A stretch of 64,000 nucleotides of DNA, taken from NCBI GenBank assembly GCA_012845835.1, contig JABAKD010000009.1, positions 19,859,318 through 19,923,317 on the forward strand, written 5' to 3'. Of this stretch, positions 23,296 to 33,512 are shown piece by piece (within the stretch, counting starts at the first letter, position 1; every line of letters starts with the position of its first letter). This DNA comes from Undaria pinnatifida (lineage: Eukaryota > Sar > Phaeophyceae > Laminariales > Alariaceae). Made by a program: the position numbers and the translations under genes. The notes beneath the pieces were generated by a model, which did not search any database, was not told the DNA's origin, and worked only from the letters and a program-made list of their open reading frames with translations.

Positions 23296-26200
23296 ACTCT
23301 GTGCTCCCTAATTGTACGATATCTTGTTGCAGCATACAAGGCACCATACACAATTTAGTGGTCTACTATACTCCTGCTGTTGATAGTTTTATGTATAGAA
23401 AATACACATTTTTTTCTATTAAATGGACTTGCCCGAATAATTGATTTACAAAGTTGTCTATTGAATGGAATTGCCCGGATAGTTGATTTACAAAGTTGTC
23501 GATTAAATGGAACTGCCTAGATAATTGATTTACAAACTAGTCTAATAAATGGATTTGCCTGGGTGATTGTCGTCGCCAAATTGCTGCAGTAGACTGTTGC
23601 GTGTGCAATAGAACGGGGTCGTAAATGACAGTAGACTATGGGCTCAACAATCGAGTTCCGTGGGTAACTATCAATAGCTATTGCTTGATTGGGGTGTATT
23701 AATAGAAATTTTCTGAACAAAAAGGGCCGGGTGGGCGTCTCTAATAATAGAAATTGTCGGTGCAATAGAGCTCGACGCGTTCCGATTAGTTGGGATTAAG
23801 GACTGCAATAGACTGCCAATTGCAATAGCAAACTATTGACAGACTATTGGACTATTATTGTCTATTTGTCCAGGGTGTGAAATACATACATGTATACATG
23901 CATACATGTATACATGCATACGTGGTAATCTTTTCTGGGCGGCAAGCGGTGTAGTCGGTTTTTCCAGGCGCGAGTAATGAGACGTATGTACCGGTATGGA
24001 CCTGGCACATCGCAGGTTGACTCCCGATTTCACTTTTTATAGTTTTCTGGGCGAGGCGAGGCATTAGTTGCGTCAGCTATGTATGATATATGCGTGTACC
24101 ACTTTTGGTCTTGTTTGTGTTTTTTTTCCGTGGAGTATTCCTCCACTCCAGAGTGACTGGAGCCTGTCCTGTGACCACGGTCTTGATTATGCGAGTTACA
24201 GTACGTAATGTGGGAAAAAAAACGCTACCGGGTATGATACGTGAGTCATGAGTTTGGCGTTTCTTGTAAAAACGCAGATAAATACTTGAATAGTGCCGTG
24301 GAAACGGTGAACGGTGAACCTTCAGCTCGAACTGCTGTGACGTGCTTTTTTCGTTCGCAACAGAGTGCTCGTTTATAGTTTCTTTGTTTTTTTGTTTTTT
24401 TCTTCGTCTCATTTATTGTCCTCGTGCTACTCTCGCGCTCCCTCCCTCCCAGTAGTAACTCAGATCCGGCGTCACATAGCGGGCCCTCCTCCCCCCTCTC
24501 CCATTACGGTATAATGACGCCTTCCTTCTTATCGCGAGAAGAATGCAGCCTGTTTCTTCCCTCGAGCCAACTCGCGTCGAATTGTTTGTACCTACCCACG
24601 CTGCTGAGCGCTGTCAACAGTTGATCCTTTTCTATTGTTGTATTTTTTGCAAATAAAGTCAAATCTCACCACGGTGGGAATCGAACTCAAGGACCAACGT
24701 TAGCAGTATTCGAAGGTAACCACTCGACCACCGGGGCGACCGGCTATATATAGCGACTTGATGACTGCGGAGTGCTGATGTAGCTCTAACCGCAACACAT
24801 CATCGTTGGTTGCATTTTGTGGCGGCCAGCGCAGGGCAGGGTGTGAATGTTCATCATTACCCTGCCGTGGTAGCGCTTGTAGGATATCCTCGATACGGCA
24901 GGAACAACAGCAGTTAGTGTAACTAAGCGAAGAAAGGAAAAATATTACGAAGATCCATTCTCAACAGGATGAAATCACACACAAAAAAAGGAAAGCATGG
25001 CCACCTTTCAAACGAGCTCTTCTACGCTACGGCTGTGTTCGATTGAGGCTCTGTTTACCCGGCAAGACCAGCCAACAGAGTGCACTTGCGTCAAAGGCAA
25101 ACAAAACAAAGACGTGTGTTTTCTTGCCCCCTTTTTTGTTTAGTAATCCATCCTGCTAACAGTGGATCTCCGTAATAGTGCCTCCGGGGACGTTCCCAGA
25201 GGCACTTTAGCTTCATTATTCTGTGCCCCCGAAGATTTTGAAACATGCTATACACCATGACACCATGCGCGATGGCGGCGACCGTAGGACATACGCTACG
25301 CCTGAGAGTTGTCTACGGCGTCTACTGCCGCCGCGGTGGGTGCACTGGTTCCGTCGGCCGCCGCTCCTCGCTTCATATACGTAGTCGTGTTCTCAGTAAT
25401 CTTGGTATCCTAGAGGAAAACTTGGGAGGCTAAAATACCATCGTACTGTACTTGCATCCACCAACAAAATTTATTACCCCTATATGACATGTGCCGTATG
25501 TGATGTGATAGACGGCTGGACGACGACGGCAACGTGAGGTCGTTTTCGATACGCCAGCTATTCGGAGATCGGAAAGGTGTGCTGGTTGGCGTGCCGGGGG
25601 CGTTCACTCCCACGTGCTCGAAAGTGCATCTCCCCGAGTTTGTCGACAGATCGGCAGTGCTGGCGGCTAAGGTGGGTTGCTACGTACCGTCCTGACTCTT
25701 CATTGCATCGTAAATATTATATGGGAAATGGTTAAAAAGCGGGTATGCCTCCGCCTTTTCAGTCAAACAGGGGGGCGGAGACTTTGTCAAAAAGGGGTAT
25801 ACCTCCACGTTTTCCCCCCAAGCGGGGCGTAGGGAAAACAGGTACTGGCATGGAAGAATTAGTACACGTGGGAACTTGACTATTGACACAAGGGGTGTAA
25901 ATGTACTGTATACGATGCCATGGTGCGTTTTTTTCAGCCAAACGGGGGCTTTGGGAAAACAGGCCCGGGCAAGGTGCCCGCGCGTGCCCAAATCTGCCTC
26001 AGATTCAGTTTTGACGCGCCGGCAAGACGCCCCCAGCCCATGTAGAGTACGTACCTGGTCCAGTTGTATGGCTGGGCGGCTTATTGGGGACGACGGCACC
26101 GGGTGTGGCGCAAGAGAGTGCATGGTCCCAAACGATAAAGATCCTCCCTCTCGACCATACCTACGGGGGGGGGGTAGGCCCCGCGCTTCTACCATGGTTT

Positions 26201-28143
26201 ATGTACTCAACCTTTTTACTATCGTTTCCCCCCAGTTGACCCCCGTTTTGACCATTTTGGATGCCTTCCACATTAGGTCCTAGTAGACCCGGCCTGCACG
26301 CCACCGTTCAATAGCCATGGTACACCCATGGCGGAATGTCGAGTGGTTATGATCGGAGTTCACACCACAAAACCCACCGCGCAGTATGGCAATCAAACTA
26401 CAGCATTTTACCTCGCGAAACAGCGACTAAACCAAATGTAATCCGCGTGACGTATCGGGTTTTAAACGTCGCTTTTGTTGTTGAAGATAGGGTACACTGG
26501 CAGAAGACCTTGCTTGAAATACGTTCATAGATGCGTTATTGGAAAGTGGTTGGCGTAAGTTGTTTCAAGCGCGAGGCAAACGCAACGACCTGCTTGCAAC
26601 ATCGTTTTGTAGATATTGGGATGTAAGTGATACTCTTTTGTTCACGACAATAACACGTCTATCCTTTCTCGGTAGATCTTTCGATTACGTGCTTGATTAC
26701 AAGTCGTACCTTTTGTGGTATTTTGCGCCTTGCATTAGTGTGTGTTTAGCAACCGACTCGTCTATCGTTATTCCTTCTAAGTTGCATGTGCTCGTCCGTT
26801 TGGTGTGGTCTTCTCCAGGGTGCTGAGTTTGTGGCGTTTGTTGCCGTCAACGACGTGTACGTGATGAGGGCGTGGGAAGAAGCCCAAGGCGCCAAGGGCA
26901 AGGTGTTGATGCTGTCAGACGGCAATGGAGACCTTGCTGCGTCGGTAAGATAAGACTACCCCCACCAAGATAAATATGCCGTACATGCGTCTGGCGGCTC
27001 CTGTGCTGCACTAAAACTGATAGCATAGTCTACACATTATCAATGGCACAGCCCAAAGCACAATAATTAATTGCTGCGCTCCTTGTTGTTTGAGGTTATC
27101 CTGAACCTTTTCTCATGGAAAGGTAACGGTTCGGATGTTCCTGATTACTAGAAGCCAAAACGTGTAGCCCCTACCCCCTCCCTCCGATGAACTTTACCCG
27201 GAAACGTTGTGCTGCGCGTTTCGTCCTCATGGTGAAGAACGAGACGACTGTGAATGAGCTTTGGCCGCCCTCCGTTTTCACGAAATCATTGTTCCAAAAG
27301 GACCCTAAATATCACGTATAAGAAACCAAAAACACGCATTATTGCCACTGGGACATGTACCGCATAACCCCATCCTCATCGTGTCCGTACCCGTCCACCC
27401 CTGCTTGGCCCTATCGCCTGTTTTTTGGCCCTATCGTGGACTTGCCCTAATCTCACGTAGACCTTGACTTGGTCTTACTTACCAGGTACCAGGTATATCC
27501 TGGCATTCCTACCCCAGCCTCACCTCTTCTTGACCTTTTCTTACGTGTATTATGACCCACTGCATTCTTTCTGCAGGGCCTTGGTTCCATTTCCATACCA
27601 TAGCCAACACGTAGCCACCAACCCCATAGCCACGACATAGCCCGAACCTTGTCTCACTGTCCTACTTTTATCTGTATCTTACATACTAATTTCACAACCC
27701 TATCTTGCTTGCGCCGGTCCGGTTTTGTTTTTTCTCAGCTGGGCATGATGATCGATCTGACGCAGCAGGGCATGGGGCTCCGTTGCAAGCGGTTCGTGTG
27801 CATTCTCGAGGGGGGCATGGTCACGCACACAAGAGTGGGAGACGAAGTGGGGCCTGTTTCGGCGGCAGCAGTAGAGAAGGTGCTCGAAGTGTCCAGCAGC
27901 TCGGGACCGAGGAACGATGTTTCGTTCAACAATATCTTGGACCGGAATGGGGAGCCGAGAACCCCCGAAACGGCTACGAGTACCGCGGAGAACCCGGACC
28001 TGTTGCCGGTGAGAATCAATTCCGTTAAAAAATCTGACGGTTTTATCAGGGAGGTGCTCTTGCTGCCACGGGGGGTGCTCTTGTTGCCATGGACTACTCT
28101 GTTAGATGTCATTACCAGTAATAATTTTTTTAATACTGGTTAA
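16210..28143 (+). CDS. Prx5-type (type II) peroxiredoxin with N-terminal presequence
   Basis: This is a thiol peroxidase that reduces hydrogen or alkyl peroxides. Exons are 16210-16544, 25512-25671, 26819-26944 and 27739-28143. Phases match at each join (2, 0, 0), giving 341 residues. Residues 1 to about 95 form a presequence with a hydrophobic start (MAGASRTILFVSAIFSS) and a Ser/Thr/Ala-rich stretch, suggesting an organellar or secretory destination. The core begins at VSVGDQLPDSTV. Exon 2 has RKGVLVGVPGAFTPTC, so the peroxidatic cysteine is about C147 and P140 and T144 complete the PxxxTxxC site. Exon 3 has VAVNDVYVMRAWEEAQGAKG. Exon 4 has GLRCKRF, supplying the conserved arginine. C223 and C228 are additional cysteines. 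The last 60 or so residues are not typical of the family, and an in-frame GTGAGA at 28009 could be a donor to a further exon, so the 3-prime end is uncertain. Intron 1 is about 9 kb and full of repeats. Confidence 0.92.
16794..16871 (+). repeat. (CAA)n-tailed retroposon-like repeat, second copy
   Basis: Begins TAGGGCTCCAGCACCTGTGT and ends GAGTCAATGTGAGACGACAA followed by CAACAACAA. It matches 15468-15543 in order and spacing. It lies about 250 bp inside intron 1 of the peroxiredoxin gene. Confidence 0.6.
17540..18780 (+). repeat. Cluster of C-tract repeat units in peroxiredoxin intron 1
   Basis: Units of roughly 150-300 bp recur. They carry CTCATTATCTTTCTAGCCAT, a C homopolymer of 10-18 bases, CATCGCCTAGA.CTAGCACCA, then GTTGTACAAGTTACAGGATA and GATAAACTGATGCATTCCTT. 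Copies begin near 17520, 17745, 18330 and 18480. Inverted relatives lie at 20080-20400, and a single unit is found at 47390-47590 inside an OMA1 intron. No coding potential was recognised. Confidence 0.75.
19130..19640 (-). repeat. Composite dispersed repeat, copy B, with (GAAAA)n array
   Basis: This is the inverted counterpart of 515-900. A (GAAAA)n array of about 150 bp (19204-19362) is followed by CTAGCAGACCCTAGGACCTG, then a segment matching the reverse complement of 520-700, then a C-rich tract at 19606-19650. The open frames over this block are poly-Lys or Phe/Leu/Ser artefacts. Confidence 0.75.
19680..20400 (-). repeat. Inverted relatives of the C-tract repeat family
   Basis: Two blocks containing CAGCTGTGAGATCGA and GATCGCGCGT lie at about 19695-19780 and 19965-20045. 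They are followed by inverted versions (ATGGATGGCTAGA, GTGGGACGTTTGGACAAGAG) of the units at 17.5-18.5 kb, with G-rich instead of C-rich tracts. A matching block in the opposite orientation ends the 47390-47760 copy, suggesting that these are the ends of one repeat family. Confidence 0.6.
20393..20431. repeat. Perfect 17-bp hairpin
   Basis: CCTTCTATTATACAACT is followed by the 5-base loop CTGAC and the exact reverse complement of the first arm. It sits at the edge of the inverted repeat cluster, so it may mark the junction of two head-to-head repeat copies rather than a functional RNA hairpin. Confidence 0.85.
20612..21050. mobile_element. MITE-like element with 42-bp terminal inverted repeats plus a folded-back partial copy
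   Basis: Positions 20612-20653 (starting ATCCTTCGGCGGATGGGGAA) are repeated in inverted orientation at about 20817-20858 (ending TCCCCATCCGCCGGAGGAT). They enclose about 160 bp, so the whole unit is about 247 bp with no coding capacity. After an A-run at 20859-20877, the interior sequence is repeated in reverse complement at 20877-21050. This creates arms of roughly 170 bp that could form a long hairpin. One end of the same element, next to a T-run, is found at 36052-36155. It may be a non-autonomous DNA transposon, although the A/T runs leave a retroposed origin open. Confidence 0.7.
21640..22270. repeat. 42-bp minisatellite, open in both strands
   Basis: About 14 imperfect units have the pattern TTGATTTGGGGTGCTGTCTA then TTAATTGGAATTGCGGCCAC then AA. 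The unit is divisible by three, so 14-residue peptide repeats are read on the plus strand (IDLGCCLLIGIAAT-like) and on the minus strand (INRQHPKSIVAAIP-like). It lies in peroxiredoxin intron 1 with no start context or splice sites that tie it to a gene. Confidence 0.85.
22340..23560. repeat. Diverged continuation of the approximately 40-bp array
   Basis: Motifs such as CCTATTGA..GAACCATTCCTATTAATAGG and GTCTATTGAATGGAATTGCC recur at irregular spacing, suggesting an older, diverged extension of the neighbouring minisatellite. A short GTCTACTGTCTACTGTCTAC run occurs near 23275. No gene was recognised. Confidence 0.45.
23920..24225 (+). repeat. Single diverged copy of the repeat at 900-1490
   Basis: The order of blocks is the same as near the window start: GGCGGCAAGCGGTGTAGTCG, CCAGGCGCGAGTAATGAGAC, TTGACTCCCGATTTCACTTT, CTCCAGAGTGACTGGAGCCT and TGTGACCACGGTCTTGATTA, then GAGTTACAGT. 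Here the 152-bp unit is present once rather than three times. The copy lies in peroxiredoxin intron 1. Confidence 0.75.
24430..24752 (-). mobile_element. tRNA-derived SINE with Ser-type tRNA-like head
   Basis: Read on the minus strand, the element starts GCCGGTCGCCCCGGTGGTCG with a box A (TGGTCGAGTGG) and a box B (AGTTCGATTCCC). Between them lies CTGCTAA, consistent with a GCU (serine) anticodon loop. The tRNA-like part is followed by about 250 bp of unrelated body. The 5-prime 16 bases are shared with the SINE heads at 13773, 31845 and 51942, although the rest of the head differs, so this may be a sister family. The acceptor stem does not close well, arguing against a working tRNA. Confidence 0.65.
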
Positions 28144-28629
28144 TACATTGACCTTTTTACAAGTGTACCCACGTTTTTTGGGGACATACGAAGCCGAACT
28201 ACAGCACTTGGAACTGCACACTTGTAGTGTGTGTGAGTGAGTGTTTTTTTTTTTTTGCGTTTTGCGGTGGTGAAAGGGTAAGGACCAACAACTATGGCTA
28301 GACGACAATTATGGCTAGATGATGACTATCGCTAGATCACGAGTATGGCTAGATGACAAGTGTGGCTAGATGACAATTGTGGCTAGATGACAAGTATGGC
28401 TATAGATGACAGGAGTAACGACGGACACGCGCACGCAAATGCTTTCGGAAGGAGCCGGCACCTCGTGTCCTCCGGTATAGAGTGGTGCATGATTTGTGGA
28501 TGGAGTATGGAACACGCTGCACAGGTGTGAAACGATGGCTACACCACTCTAGTTGTAGTCCCCATTAAACTACCGAGTTTAATCCACTCTTACCTCATTT
28601 ACGATCGGACTTTATACAATATTTCAAAC
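28144..28629. repeat. Downstream of peroxiredoxin; 17-bp minisatellite
   Basis: At 28290-28412 a unit like TATGGCTAGATGACAAG is repeated about seven times with small changes. A T-run lies at 28243-28257. No further peroxiredoxin exon was recognised, although a terminal exon after the possible donor at 28009 could be hidden here. Confidence 0.7.
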
Positions 28630-28905
28630 GTCAGACAGATATATGATATATCCCCCAGCTGATGATCCAGATCTTTCATGGAAGATCTGTATGGTGTAGC
28701 TCATGCCACCGGGTGGGAGACGTACGATCTGCACGATCTAGTTAATGTTTCAGGGGTTTGATCTACATGCTCTATGCACAGGTCCTGCACAACATTTTAT
28801 ATGCGGCTGACACAGGATTAGCAGTAGATGGTAGATGATCTATATGATGTACATGATCTATATGATCTATACGATTTCGATCGTGATCTGTCCGAGGTGT
28901 GAAGT
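28630..28905 (+). repeat. GATC-rich dispersed repeat, copy 2
   Basis: Shares with 46570-46795 the ordered words GATCTGCACGATCTAG, GGTCCTGCACAACAT and GATCGTGATCTG.CCGA. It contains a local run of GATCTATATGATCTATAC. It is a diverged dispersed repeat of about 250 bp with no coding sequence. Confidence 0.6.
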
Positions 28906-29029
28906 ATTTTGACGACGCAGCGTAACAAACAAATCCATGGCGACGCATATCGAAAAAAAAACAAATGAATAAACATGGAATAGCCCTAAATGTATCTTGA
29001 AAGCATCCCCCCACCGCAACATTGGTCGG

Positions 29030-29125
29030 ATAGTCATAGTGGATAGTCATAATGGATGGTCATAATGGATGGTCATATAGGATATAGTCATAATGGATAC
29101 GAGTAGTCGTAATGGATGGTATGGA
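29030..29125. repeat. 14-bp minisatellite
   Basis: Units of GGATGGTCATAAT and GGATAGTCATAAT repeat about six times with small insertions. Confidence 0.75.
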
Positions 29126-29579
29126 TACTTCCGCCCTGTTTGACGCAGCCTCCCGCCTGTTCGTGCATGTCCGTTGTCATTAGGGTTGTCATTTGGTTGT
29201 ACGGTCGCATTTTTGGGTGGGGATGTCCTGTGGTTTGTTGGGAGTGCGGTTCGTGGAATTAATAGTGCCCGTGCTGGGACACGCATGGCAAACAGCACTG
29301 TCCTTCAAGGGTAAATCCTCCGACCACTCATACTTCATACCGGTATATCGATATATATATATAACATTTTTTTTTCGGAGGGAACAAGGATTTGGTCAGA
29401 TGCTTTTTCCGTCTCGGTCTCAGTATGGGATTCCCGGAACTGGAATTTCTCGGTCAAATCGCTTCGTTCGAGCACCATCATCGGGGTGCGGCTCGAACGC
29501 CTCTCGCCCTCCCTTATCCGTTCCGCACCTCGACGTGAATGCGGATGGAGGCTGAGCGAGGCAAGCGAGAAGTTGCTAA

Positions 29580-30670
29580 AAAAATGTATTTCGAGGAGGC
29601 ACTCTCTAGTTTTCGGTTGTATCTTGGCGTCTGCAGAGCGTGATATTTTCCAAAATTGACATCACTTCCAAACGACAGTTGCTAAAGTCTTGAATTTGGG
29701 GTGGTACACTCTCAATCGTTTGTTTTGCTTGACGTCTGCAGTGCTTGAACGAACAAAACACGGGGAAAAATGATTTTTAAATAGCATAATTTTCAAATCG
29801 ACGTCATTTGCAAACTTCTCTCTCAGGCACGAACAACAAGTTAAACTGCACCGCTCTAACTCATCCTTTTACATTGCGTTTGGTGCTGTTCAAGTGTTTC
29901 TCATTTCGAGCGTGCTTGCTCTGCATGCCAACCTGATATAGGCTCAAAATCGTTTTTTTGCGCGACCTATTATGCAAATAGCTAGCCAAATTGCGACCAC
30001 GTGAATAATTGCGAGCTCAGTTAGGCCTTGACCCAATAGGCGAATGAAATCGGCTTTTTCAGCGATTTTTTTCGTGGTCGCGTAAGCGACCAAGAGGTGA
30101 TTATACGGGCAAGTGTTCCGAATTGAATAGTTGCCCTGTGCGAGCGAGTGCCCAAAACCGCGAAAATATTTGCGAGCTTTTAGTTAGGTTTTGACCCAAT
30201 AGGCGAATGAAATCGGAATTTTCAGCCTCTTTTTCGGGGTCGCATGAGCGGCTAAGAGGTGATAATGCGGGCAAGAATTCCATAGAAAAAATGAAATGGA
30301 AAAATAAAACGGAAGCAAACGATAGGTGTTGCGAAGAATGTGACGTAAGAAGTTCAGAAAGTCTGCAAGACGAACAACACACGTCCACAAGAACGCGTAC
30401 GTAAATCGTATTTTTCCCTGCACGTTGTCTACATGGTGTTGAGCTGGTGTTTTTGGGGGGGTCAGTTGCTTGAAACGGGAAGTTGTTAGGAACTTGGAGG
30501 GACCGCAATTGCTGCAGCACTATCATTAGAGTACTTTGAATTCTGGTGCAGAAAAGTGTTTTCTTTGCTCGAAACGGGAAGTTCTTCGGAACTTGGAGGG
30601 ACCGCAATTGCCGCACTACTATCATTAGAGTACTTTGAATTCTGGTGCAGCAAAGTGTTTTCTTTCGCGC
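29580..30670. repeat. Three sets of local tandem duplications
   Basis: A roughly 100-bp unit beginning GTTGCTAAA is duplicated at about 29570-29760. A roughly 120-bp unit containing TTGACCCAATAGGCGAATGA is duplicated at 30005-30125 and 30160-30280. A 96-bp unit containing GGAACTTGGAGGGACCGCAA is duplicated at 30475-30570 and 30571-30666. The 96-bp unit preserves frame, which is why a 216-codon minus-strand frame (30101-30751) stays open. It resembles no family I know and is not called as a gene. Confidence 0.75.
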
Positions 30671-30889
30671 ACTCCGGTGGGGAATATCTAAACAATCTAG
30701 CGAAGGGGCTGCTGCTATCGTTTCATTTGAGCTGTTCGGCATCGGAGGCATGTTGGTTTGCTCCTCTTACAGACATTTTCAACGGCTGAGCCAATGTTGT
30801 CGGGCGTTATAACGTCCGTATGAAGATGTGCCGTTTAACATATTGATAGTGATTTGTGTAAAGTTGTTCGGGGCCTATCTTGAGCCGAG

Positions 30890-32245
30890 TCGGGGACTGT
30901 TGGCGATAATGGTACGATTTCATACGTACCGGTCTGGGGATTATTCTGTTTGCCTTGTGTGAGGCTCGATGGTCCCTCTTTCCCCTTCTCTGGTGTAAGT
31001 TCTGCGTATTGTACCTGGAAAGTACAAATTGGATCGAGGGTATTCAGTATCGCCTCTATATTCCCTTTAGGGCTCCTCTGTAAGTGAGTTCTTCGTACGT
31101 TGTGCAAGTAAACCCGTAGATTGTGTATTTCGCGCCGAGCCGGAGAGCTGTTTGTGACAATGGTAAGATGTAATACTGATGTGTCCTACGGATTATTTTG
31201 TTTGCCTTGTGTGACGTCTGCATGATTCTTTTCCGTTTTGATATATATCCACTAGTGTAAGTGCTGCGTACATTGAAATAACAAATTGGATTGAGAGCAT
31301 GCATGCAGTTCCCTTTCTTTCTTATTCCCTTTAGTGCTTATCTGTAAGTGAGTTATTCGTATATTTTGGAAGTTAACCTGGAAGACCAATCATCGTATCT
31401 CGCACCTAGTCGGAGGGCTGTTTGTGGCAATTATATGATTTAATACTCGTCTACAAATTATTTGATAAAATTGTTCTAAAGACGTCAGCTGCGGGTTCGA
31501 CGAATTTAGGGTGAATACTCATATTTGCATGCTCCGTACTACTTTTTTTTTTTCACACTTTTACTTTCCAGCTTCTAGACAAGCCGTGGTCACAGGTGCC
31601 GTCCCTTCTCCCCCCCGGCTCTTGCCTTCTATTTTTATCGCGCACAGGGTTCAACAATCCCACTTCTCGTCGATTTTTCATCGAGTGTTGCTAACTCATG
31701 CTCTCGCGCTTTCCGCAAGTCAATTTGTGCACAAAAAAAAGTCCCAACGAATTTACACGAGTATGTACTTGGCGGGGCTCGAAGTCACGAAACTGACCTA
31801 TACCATGGCTCGAGGATAACCTGATACGCCACCGGGGCGACCGGTACTACATCGCTCGCTCGCTCTATATATAGTATTGAAGATTACAATGAACATTATA
31901 TAATAGTATTAGCATTACCACGGTAGTAGTAGCAAAATATTTTCACTCATCAGTAATCTCTATTTTAGTATGACATATGTCCGTCCACTCTGTCTGGGTC
32001 AAGTTCTGTTACACAATTTTCCTTGGGTGGTGAAGTTTTATTTTGTTCGCCTTATGTTGAGCAGTACTGATGTCTGCATGATCCCTTTTTTTCTGTTTCT
32101 GTATATTTTCGCTAGTGTAAGTTCCGCGTACATTGAAAGCACATATTTTTGGATTGAGGGCATTCAGTGTGCCTTATTTTTCCTCTTAGTGCATACCAGT
32201 ATCTGTAACGAAGTTCTTCTTGTACTGTGGAACTAAACACGGAGG
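30890..32245 (+). repeat. Tandem array of approximately 250-bp units interrupted by a SINE
   Basis: Units carry CGGAGAGCTGTTTGTGACAA, TTATTTTGTTTGCCTTGTGT, AGTGTAAGTGCTGCGTACAT and TCTGTAAGTGAGTTCTTCGT in the same order. They are recognisable from about 30890, 31140 and 31400, with a further partial unit at 31975-32245. The SINE at 31557-31845 lies between the third and fourth units, so the array predates the insertion. Confidence 0.7.
31557..31845 (-). mobile_element. tRNA-derived SINE, full-length-like copy
   Basis: On the minus strand the head reads CCGGTCGCCCCGGTGGCGTA with box-A-like TGGCGTATCAGG and a T-arm near GACTTCGAGCCCC. This is followed by a body of about 200 bp ending near CTTTCCAGCTTCTAG on the plus strand. 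The body matches 51656-51942 along its whole length with scattered differences, including a shared C-run (CTTCTCCCCCCCGG). Confidence 0.8.
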
Positions 32246-32515
32246 GGTTTTCCAAGGCACCATCAACGGAGCCTTCCTTTTTCTCTTCCGCAAATTAAAT
32301 ATTTTTAACCATTCCGTCCAATGCCTTTTTTATTGATGCCATGTCCTCTTTCCTTTCGCCTAGAAGTGAAGCAGGTTTTCAATACCCTCTTCGGTATTTC
32401 TGCCCTCATTTTTGTTTTGTGTAGGCTAACTTTTACTTGGCGGCGCTTTTAATAACAGAGTGCGTTTCGCCTATGCGTGCTTTCTTTGTATGGTTTCTTT
32501 TGTCAAAGTAAACCT

Positions 32516-32720
32516 TCAGGATCTCATGTTCGTATTAAACTCTTGGCATTGCTTTAAACTTCAATGTCGAATTGGGTGCCTACAACTTATTTCGTCGAGT
32601 GGTGCCCTTCTTTGCCCAAAGAATGGGCCCCGTCTAATGTCAAATTATGATATTTAGAATCTCGTGTTCGTATTAAACTCTTGGCATTACTTTAAAGTTC
32701 AATGTCGAATCAAACAGCTA
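32516..32720 (+). repeat. 140-bp tandem duplication
   Basis: TCATGTTCGTATTAAACTCT at 32524 recurs as TCGTGTTCGTATTAAACTCT near 32661. It is followed in both by TGGCATT.CTTTAAA.TTCAATGTCGAAT and CTACAACTT.TTTCTCGTCGA. Confidence 0.75.
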
Positions 32721-33479
32721 CAACTTTTTTCTCGTCGAAGTGCTGCCCTGCCCTACCCGGAGCATGCCGGCGCCCATGCGGAGCCCTTGTATGTACATTT
32801 CATACCGGTATATTTTTACATAGCCCACTTGTCCGTTTTGATATTTCTGCCCGCCTACAGTAAGAACGGCGAGATACAATCATGGCAGTTCCGCCGTGTG
32901 GGTTGCACCCCTACGCGTTTGTTTGCCTGTTGTCAAAATTTAAGCAAGTAGTTAACATGACTTTTCAGGAGCAATCGGGCACCCGTATTGGCTAGAAAGA
33001 AAAAAAGGCCCGTGTACGTCGTTTGGCAAGTTGAATCGACTGACACCTATGATGTGACCGGCTCGTGTGACGCACTGCAACGAACGCCCGCCATGAAAAG
33101 AGTTCACTACGGTTTCACACATCTTCCGCCGCTATCTACTACTGCGCACTGCGGGCACGAAACGTCTATCTCTACTCGTTCATTAATGTTCAAGCTGTGG
33201 TTGCTCCCATCTCAACGTATCCTAATTTTGACTCCGCCACAACATGAAGAGCTGCAACCGCCAGCGACTATGTGTAGGCGGCAATGGTCGTGCTGCACAT
33301 TTGTGTAAAGTATAAAAGACATTTCATGTGTGCTGCACGAGGTGGCTTACGGGTCTCACCACCTCAAATATACCAGATAAAGCACCAAAAATATTGTGCG
33401 TTATAGAGTTTTTAGGCTTGTTTTGTGTTTTTTTTTTTCAAATTTTGTTTTCTTAGATCACGTGAAGGCGCAGACCCAA

Positions 33480-33512
33480 CCCAACCCTAACCCTAACCCT
33501 AACCCCGACCCT
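33480..33512. repeat. Interstitial telomere-like (CCCTAA)n tract
   Basis: Four to five CCCTAA-type units (AACCCTAACCCTAACCCTAA) are embedded in otherwise ordinary sequence. Shorter TTAGGG words occur near 12690, 54000 and 62757. With sequence continuing on both sides, this is interstitial and not a chromosome end. Confidence 0.8.

Noticed and set aside
25680-26195. 171-codon minus-strand frame inside peroxiredoxin intron 2
   Set aside because: No recognisable domain and no splice partners; parts of it look like internal duplication. It is probably a chance frame.
30101-30751. 216-codon minus-strand frame
   Set aside because: Openness is largely due to a frame-preserving 96-bp duplication and T-rich sequence; no family resemblance.
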